This document shows positions 60,877 through 64,000 of a stretch of DNA of 64,000 nucleotides, piece by piece. Location: contig NZ_OY780957.1 in assembly GCF_963675985.1 (NCBI RefSeq), positions 682,001 to 746,000 on the forward strand, read 5' to 3'. The stretch is from an uncultured Roseibium sp. (GTDB lineage: Bacteria; Pseudomonadota; Alphaproteobacteria; Rhizobiales; Stappiaceae). How positions within the stretch are numbered: the first letter of the stretch is position 1; each line of letters begins with the position of its first letter. The position numbers and the translations under genes are program-made. The notes under the pieces are model-generated. The model ran no database searches, was not told the origin of the DNA, and worked only from the letters and a program-made list of their open reading frames with translations.

Positions 60877-61665
60877 TTACGGGGGGGTCTGCGCCAATGC
60901 CTGCCCCATCTTACGGGCGGTTTCCTGCAAGGGCGCGAGCAGATTGGTGACCGCCATGTCTGTCGTCATCGCGCTTTTCAGATAAACGACGTTCATCGAG
61001 GCATAGATTTCCGGCCCGCTCATCACCGGCACGCCGATCGCCGAGACCTTCGCGCCATATTCACTGGCGGAGTATTCCTCATTCATGATGGCATACCCCC
61101 GCTCGCGGATGGACGCGAAGAAGGCTGCCCCATGATCGGGATCGCGCGCGATATCGTTCCAGGGCGCTGGATCGTCCTCAAGACGCTTCAAGGCCTCCAG
61201 TCTCACCTCTTCGGGGCTGTGCGCGATATAGACAAGACCGAGGCTCGCACCCAGAAGCGGTGAGCGATAGCCGGCGATGCGGTTGAACATCAGCGGCCCC
61301 CTCTGACGCGAGGTCTGGATAACGAGCATGGCGTCGTTGTCGAACAGACCGACATCCGATGGCCAGCCAACATCGTCGCGAAACCTCTCCAGGATCGGGC
61401 CAACGATGGCCCCCATCACCGTGTGGCGGTCATAGCCGGAGCTCAGCGTCAATGTCTTGCCGGTAACGCGATAGGCACGCTCACCGGGATTGCGCAGGAT
61501 GTAGCCGCTATGTTCCAGCGTCTCCAACATGCGGACGATCGTCGCCTTGTCGAGACCGGTGTGCCGGTGAATGTCACCAACGGTCGCGTTCCCGTCGAAC
61601 CAATTGACGGCAGCGAGAACATCAAGGACGCGGGTGGCGGCTACAACCGGACGGTAGGATCCCAT
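60877..61665 (-). CDS. IclR-family transcriptional regulator
   Basis: 262 residues. The N-terminal winged helix (ATVGDIHRHTGLDKATIVRMLETLEHSGYI) is near residues 25-55. The effector-binding domain has ASLGLVYIAHSPEEVR and AIGVPVMSGPEIYASMNVVYL. It heads the TRAP/acyl-CoA gene block on the same strand and is the probable regulator. The start MGSYRPVV (61665) has GGAG 7 nt upstream; an upstream ATG (61737) adds non-family sequence. Confidence 0.9.
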   Translation of the reverse strand: MGSYRPVVAATRVLDVLAAVNWFDGNATVGDIHRHTGLDKATIVRMLETLEHSGYILRNPGERAYRVTGKTLTLSSGYDRHTVMGAIVGPILERFRDDVGWPSDVGLFDNDAMLVIQTSRQRGPLMFNRIAGYRSPLLGASLGLVYIAHSPEEVRLEALKRLEDDPAPWNDIARDPDHGAAFFASIRERGYAIMNEEYSASEYGAKVSAIGVPVMSGPEIYASMNVVYLKSAMTTDMAVTNLLAPLQETARKMGQALAQTPP

Positions 61666-61914
61666 TAGTCGGCTCCAAAAAATACAATCCAGCGTTCCAT
61701 GCCGGGCCACGCGGACAAAGTCAAAGTTTTGCTGCATCGCCCCACCGCCGGCACCGCCGCCACAACCGGGAATTGGGATCTATGGAAATCGGCATCCCGG
61801 CGGCGCGCCTCGGAGTGAATACCTGTGTCGGCGCCAGCCAGACGCATGTTCGCCTTCAAGATATCTTCAAGGGTCTGATCCCGCTTATCGAGATCGATCC
61901 AGGGTTTGTGAGTA

Positions 61915-62180
61915 TCATCGTGCATTTATGATGGCAGCTATTGCATGGATCATGGCGGCGAGGCTTGTGTCTGTCTTGTCGCTTCGCGTGGCGATACGCT
62001 TGAATTCCTTGAATCTTCCGAAGAAATTCTCGCTCAGGCAACGCGCCGTACAGAGGTGTCGGTCAATGTCTGGCGGCACCTTTCGCGGAGGTCTTTGCGA
62101 GACACATATGACGGCGCCGCATTCGTTGAGATCATTGATGATGCAATTGCTGCCGCAAGCCTTGTGAGCCAGCAAGCCGC
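61915..62180 (-). pseudogene. IS5-family transposase remnant (C-terminal end)
   Basis: The minus-strand frame reads LLAHKACGSNCIINDL...RPPRKVPPDID then SENFFGRFKEFKRIATRSDKTDT and ends AAMIHAIAAIIN. This is the C-terminus of IS5-type transposases (consensus ..DKAYDS.., E-x-x-FGRLK-x-RRIATRYDK). The DKAYD motif has decayed to HKACG. Only about 85 residues remain and no terminal inverted repeats were found. A plus-strand frame here is a shadow. The flanking stretches 61666-61914 and 62181-62375 hold nothing recognisable apart from the YfdX RBS. Confidence 0.75.
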
Positions 62181-62375
62181 CAAATTCTAGCCCGTGAATA
62201 AGCGCGGCCACGCCAGCGCACATCATTCAGGATCGTCCCGCTGGCTGTCTCTCCGTTCGAACCTGTCAGTCTCAACAAAATTTAAACTTCGCGACAGGAG
62301 CGGACAAAGGAGAAGGCGCATCCTGCAATCGTTCCAGTCGAGAGCTGGTCCGTCCTAGCGAACAGGAAGAAAAAA

Positions 62376-63074
62376 ATGCGTAAATTCAGCATCGCCAAAT
62401 CCGCAACCGCCCTTGCCTTGCTGGCGACCGTTGGCGCAGGCGCTCTGCAGGTTGCCCCCGCACTTGCAGAAAGCAAGGCTCCGGCCGCAACCGAGCAAAC
62501 GGCTGCCGCACCGGCCAAGGACGCCGTCGCGACCGCGACCCAGTCGTCGGAAGACAACGCAATTCTCAAGACGGCCAATGACGCCTACAAGGCCATTCGC
62601 GAAGTGCGTGCGGCCCGTTTGGCCATCTTCAACGGTCAACCCGATCAGGCGACGGAATTCGTCAACAAGGCACAGGCGGATTTCAAGGCGGCGCAGGCGG
62701 CCATGGACACTTACGCCATCAAGGACAAGAAGACGCCGAAGGAAGGCGATTCCTATCTGCCGTTCGATTCCTCGCTGTCTCTTGCCGAAGGTTTCGTTCC
62801 CACCCAGGACAAGCAGCAGAGCCTGGTGAAGGCCAATGAGTATCTTGCCAAGGGCAATAGCAAGAAGGCTGTCGAGATCCTGAAGCTCGCCAATGTCGAT
62901 GTGTCCGTGTCCGCAGCGCTTATCCCCGCCAAGGCCGGTCTTGCCCATGTCACCGATGCGGCCAAGCTGATCGGCGAGAAGAAATACTACGAGGCCAACC
63001 TTGCCTTGAAGGCCATCGAAGACTCCGTCGTCGTCGAAAACTACTCGGTCGATGAGGTTCCCGTACAGGGATGA
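62376..63074 (+). CDS. YfdX-family periplasmic protein
   Basis: 232 residues. A signal peptide (MRKFSIAKSATALALLATVGAGALQVAPALA) precedes an Ala/Thr-rich linker and the YfdX domain. That domain includes AYKAIREVRAARLAIFNGQPDQATEFVNKAQADF near residue 75 and ALIPAKAGLAHVTDAAKLIGEKKYYEANLALKAIEDSV near the end. E. coli yfdX belongs to the EvgA acid/drug-stress regulon; the biochemical role is unclear. AGGAAG precedes the ATG by 7 nt. The downstream response-regulator gene may control it. Confidence 0.88.
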   Translation: MRKFSIAKSATALALLATVGAGALQVAPALAESKAPAATEQTAAAPAKDAVATATQSSEDNAILKTANDAYKAIREVRAARLAIFNGQPDQATEFVNKAQADFKAAQAAMDTYAIKDKKTPKEGDSYLPFDSSLSLAEGFVPTQDKQQSLVKANEYLAKGNSKKAVEILKLANVDVSVSAALIPAKAGLAHVTDAAKLIGEKKYYEANLALKAIEDSVVVENYSVDEVPVQG

Positions 63075-63133
63075 CCTGCAGACCCGGAATGGAAAAGGTG
63101 GCGTTCCGGCGCCGCCGGTCCCTCAGACAAAAC

Positions 63134-63166
63134 ACGCCCGTGGCGGATCCTTCCGTCATCGGGCGT
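63134..63166 (+). terminator. Stem-loop downstream of yfdX gene
   Basis: A 14-bp stem with one bulge and one G-U pair (ACGCCCG-TGGCGGA / TCCGTCA-T-CGGGCGT, 4-nt loop) begins 60 bp after the yfdX stop. It is followed only by a mixed G/T stretch. Probable transcription terminator. Confidence 0.55.
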
Positions 63167-63281
63167 TCGGGTTTGGGGAAGCCCTGACAGACAACGACCT
63201 GCCGAAGTCAGGCGCGGCCAACAAGTTGGCAGTGCCGATCGCAGACATTGTTTCAGGTTAAGGAGGCACACCCTGCGCCCA

Positions 63282-63309
63282 CGCGTTGAAAAGAGGCGTC
63301 TTTTCCGCG
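63282..63309. promoter_or_regulatory. Inverted repeat upstream of response regulator
   Basis: CGCG-TT-GAAAAGA-GGCG-TCTTTTC-CGCG: 11 paired bases with a two-base bulge, about 140 bp before the response-regulator start. It could be a terminator or an operator. Confidence 0.4.
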
Positions 63310-63386
63310 CTTGAACGGGAGCGTTTCAAGAAAGAAATCGGGTACCCGCTCGCGGCATACCGATTGCGCTGCTATGAATCAGGGAC

Positions 63387-63408
63387 TAGAGCATCGGGCG
63401 ATGCTCTA
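63387..63408. promoter_or_regulatory. Perfect 9-bp hairpin just upstream of response regulator
   Basis: TAGAGCATC-GGGC-GATGCTCTA, 42 bp before the start codon. A related half, CTAGAGCATCGG, occurs after the HhH gene near 22200, so this may be a dispersed short repeat rather than a regulator site. Confidence 0.4.
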
Positions 63409-63450
63409 AGTCACCGACAAGGCATTTTGTTGAGATCGAAAGCCCGAGCA

Positions 63451-64000
63451 ATGAAAATTCTGGTTGCGGAAGATGATGGGACGATGGCGGAATACGTCCG
63501 CAGAGGTCTGCTCGAACAGGGGTTTTCGGTCGATTGGGTGAGCGACGGACGCGAAGCGCTGACCTATTGCCTCTACAATACCTGCGACCTTGCAATCATC
63601 GACAGGATGATGCCCGGGCTTGACGGGCTATCGCTCGTCAAGGCGCTCAGGGCTTCCAACAGCTCTCTGCCGGTCATCTTTTTGACGGCGGTCTCCGATG
63701 TCGAGGACAAGGTCGAGGGCCTGATGGCGGGGGGTGACGACTACATCGTCAAACCGTTTCACTTTTCAGAACTTCTCGCCCGCATTCACGCCCTCGCGCG
63801 GCGTCCGAAGCAGAACAGCCAAAAGACGGAACTCACCTGCCACGATCTCAAGCTTGACCTTCTCAAACGGGTAGCCGTGCGCCAGGGTCAGGTCATCGAT
63901 CTGCAGAACAAGGAATTCGCCCTGCTCGAACTCCTCATGGAAGCCGAAGGCCGAGTCGTGAGCAGGACGATGATCCTGGAGAGGATCTGGGATTTTTCCT
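63451..64000 (+). CDS. OmpR-family response regulator, partial
   Basis: 183 visible residues, running off the right edge. The receiver domain starts MKILVAEDDGTMAEYV (acidic pocket E7-D8-D9). The phospho-acceptor is D51 in IIDRMMPGLDG, the switch Thr is in FLTAVSD, and Lys is in YIVKPF. The winged-helix DNA-binding domain begins near residue 130 (LQNKEFALLELLMEAEGRVVSRTMILERIWDF). The form is typical of QseB/CzcR-type regulators. A sensor kinase is expected just beyond the window. It was not separable from the window end by a stop codon, so the length is unknown. Confidence 0.92.
   Translation, partial: MKILVAEDDGTMAEYVRRGLLEQGFSVDWVSDGREALTYCLYNTCDLAIIDRMMPGLDGLSLVKALRASNSSLPVIFLTAVSDVEDKVEGLMAGGDDYIVKPFHFSELLARIHALARRPKQNSQKTELTCHDLKLDLLKRVAVRQGQVIDLQNKEFALLELLMEAEGRVVSRTMILERIWDFS

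Larger units (their letters stand above)
63075..63450. other. Intergenic region with several hairpins
   Basis: 376 bp with no supported gene between yfdX and the response regulator. It contains the stem-loops at 63134-63166, 63282-63309 and 63387-63408, and a shorter CTTGAAC/GTTTCAAG repeat near 63310-63330. Confidence 0.55.

Noticed and set aside
60881..60887. Run of seven G at the end of the IclR gene as a phase-variable tract
   Set aside because: It affects only the last residues and no switching signal is apparent; seven bases is short for phase variation.
61665..61925. Minus-strand 86-codon open frame upstream of the IclR gene
   Set aside because: No recognisable family, it runs across the IclR ribosome-binding site, and no start signal was seen.
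61945..62190. Plus-strand 81-codon open frame
   Set aside because: The opposite strand reads as an IS5-family transposase end, so this frame is a shadow.
1..64000. tRNA, rRNA, CRISPR, prophage or integrative element
   Set aside because: No cloverleaf, repeat array, integrase or phage gene was recognised on reading either strand.

Overview
The window looks like a chromosomal segment of a GC-rich, metabolically versatile alphaproteobacterium. A Hyphomicrobiales/Stappiaceae-like (Roseibium/Labrenzia/Stappia-type) or related marine lineage is my inference. The supporting evidence is an ALAS-type hemA (C4 haem pathway), an RpoE-ChrR singlet-oxygen module with its typical neighbours, an N-type ATPase operon, many TRAP/TAXI and ABC importers, and REP-like palindromes of the kind common in this class. 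No rRNA, tRNA, CRISPR array or intact mobile element was recognised.

Layout. (1) 1-1497: a truncated MarR regulator and two tandem flavodoxin-fold NAD(P)H oxidoreductases. (2) 1600-12836: a nitrogen-heterocycle salvage or catabolism region. It holds a minus-strand operon (NMT1-type ABC importer, cytosine-deaminase-like amidohydrolase, FAD-linked oxidase), then divergent RidA and an 8-oxoguanine-deaminase-like amidohydrolase, an MFS exporter, a putative metalloprotease and a creatininase-family amidase. (3) 13124-14338: hemA. (4) 14793-22202: a complete N-ATPase operon in the order atpD-C-Q-R-B-E-F-A-G, followed by a helix-hairpin-helix protein. An FNR/FnrL-like site lies about 100 bp upstream of atpD. 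(5) 22215-30435: an FAD monooxygenase, an ACMSD-like amidohydrolase, an IclR regulator, a TAXI-TRAP importer and a divergent ThDP enzyme, probably for an aromatic or 2-oxo acid. (6) 30445-35414: a TetR-MFP-RND efflux operon. (7) 35780-37813: a class III aminotransferase and a divergent XRE-cupin regulator whose start codon lies inside a palindrome. (8) 37842-43862: an ECF sigma/ChrR module with FAD desaturase-like, DUF1365, CFA-like methyltransferase, DUF2177 and SDR genes. Three promoter-like sequences share a TGATCC-N18-TA architecture. The gene set matches the RpoE regulon and furan fatty acid genes of Rhodobacter sphaeroides. (9) 43980-52433: a LacI-controlled ABC importer with a dihydroxyacetone-kinase-type enzyme (polyol or ketose uptake). 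(10) 52454-61665: an IclR-controlled DctPQM TRAP importer plus acyl-CoA catabolic genes. Two matching TTTCAY-N3-RTGAAA palindromes sit upstream of its transcription units. (11) 61666-64000: a decayed IS5-family transposase end, a YfdX-family periplasmic protein, and the start of an OmpR-type response regulator that runs off the window.

A common theme is self-contained modules, each pairing an importer with catabolic enzymes and a local regulator. In five of them a candidate operator palindrome could be read directly from the sequence. No wholly new system class was identified. The strongest leads are the matched operator and promoter sets, the putative oxygen-responsive N-ATPase, the heterocycle cluster with its unknown substrate, and several enzymes whose canonical catalytic residues are replaced.
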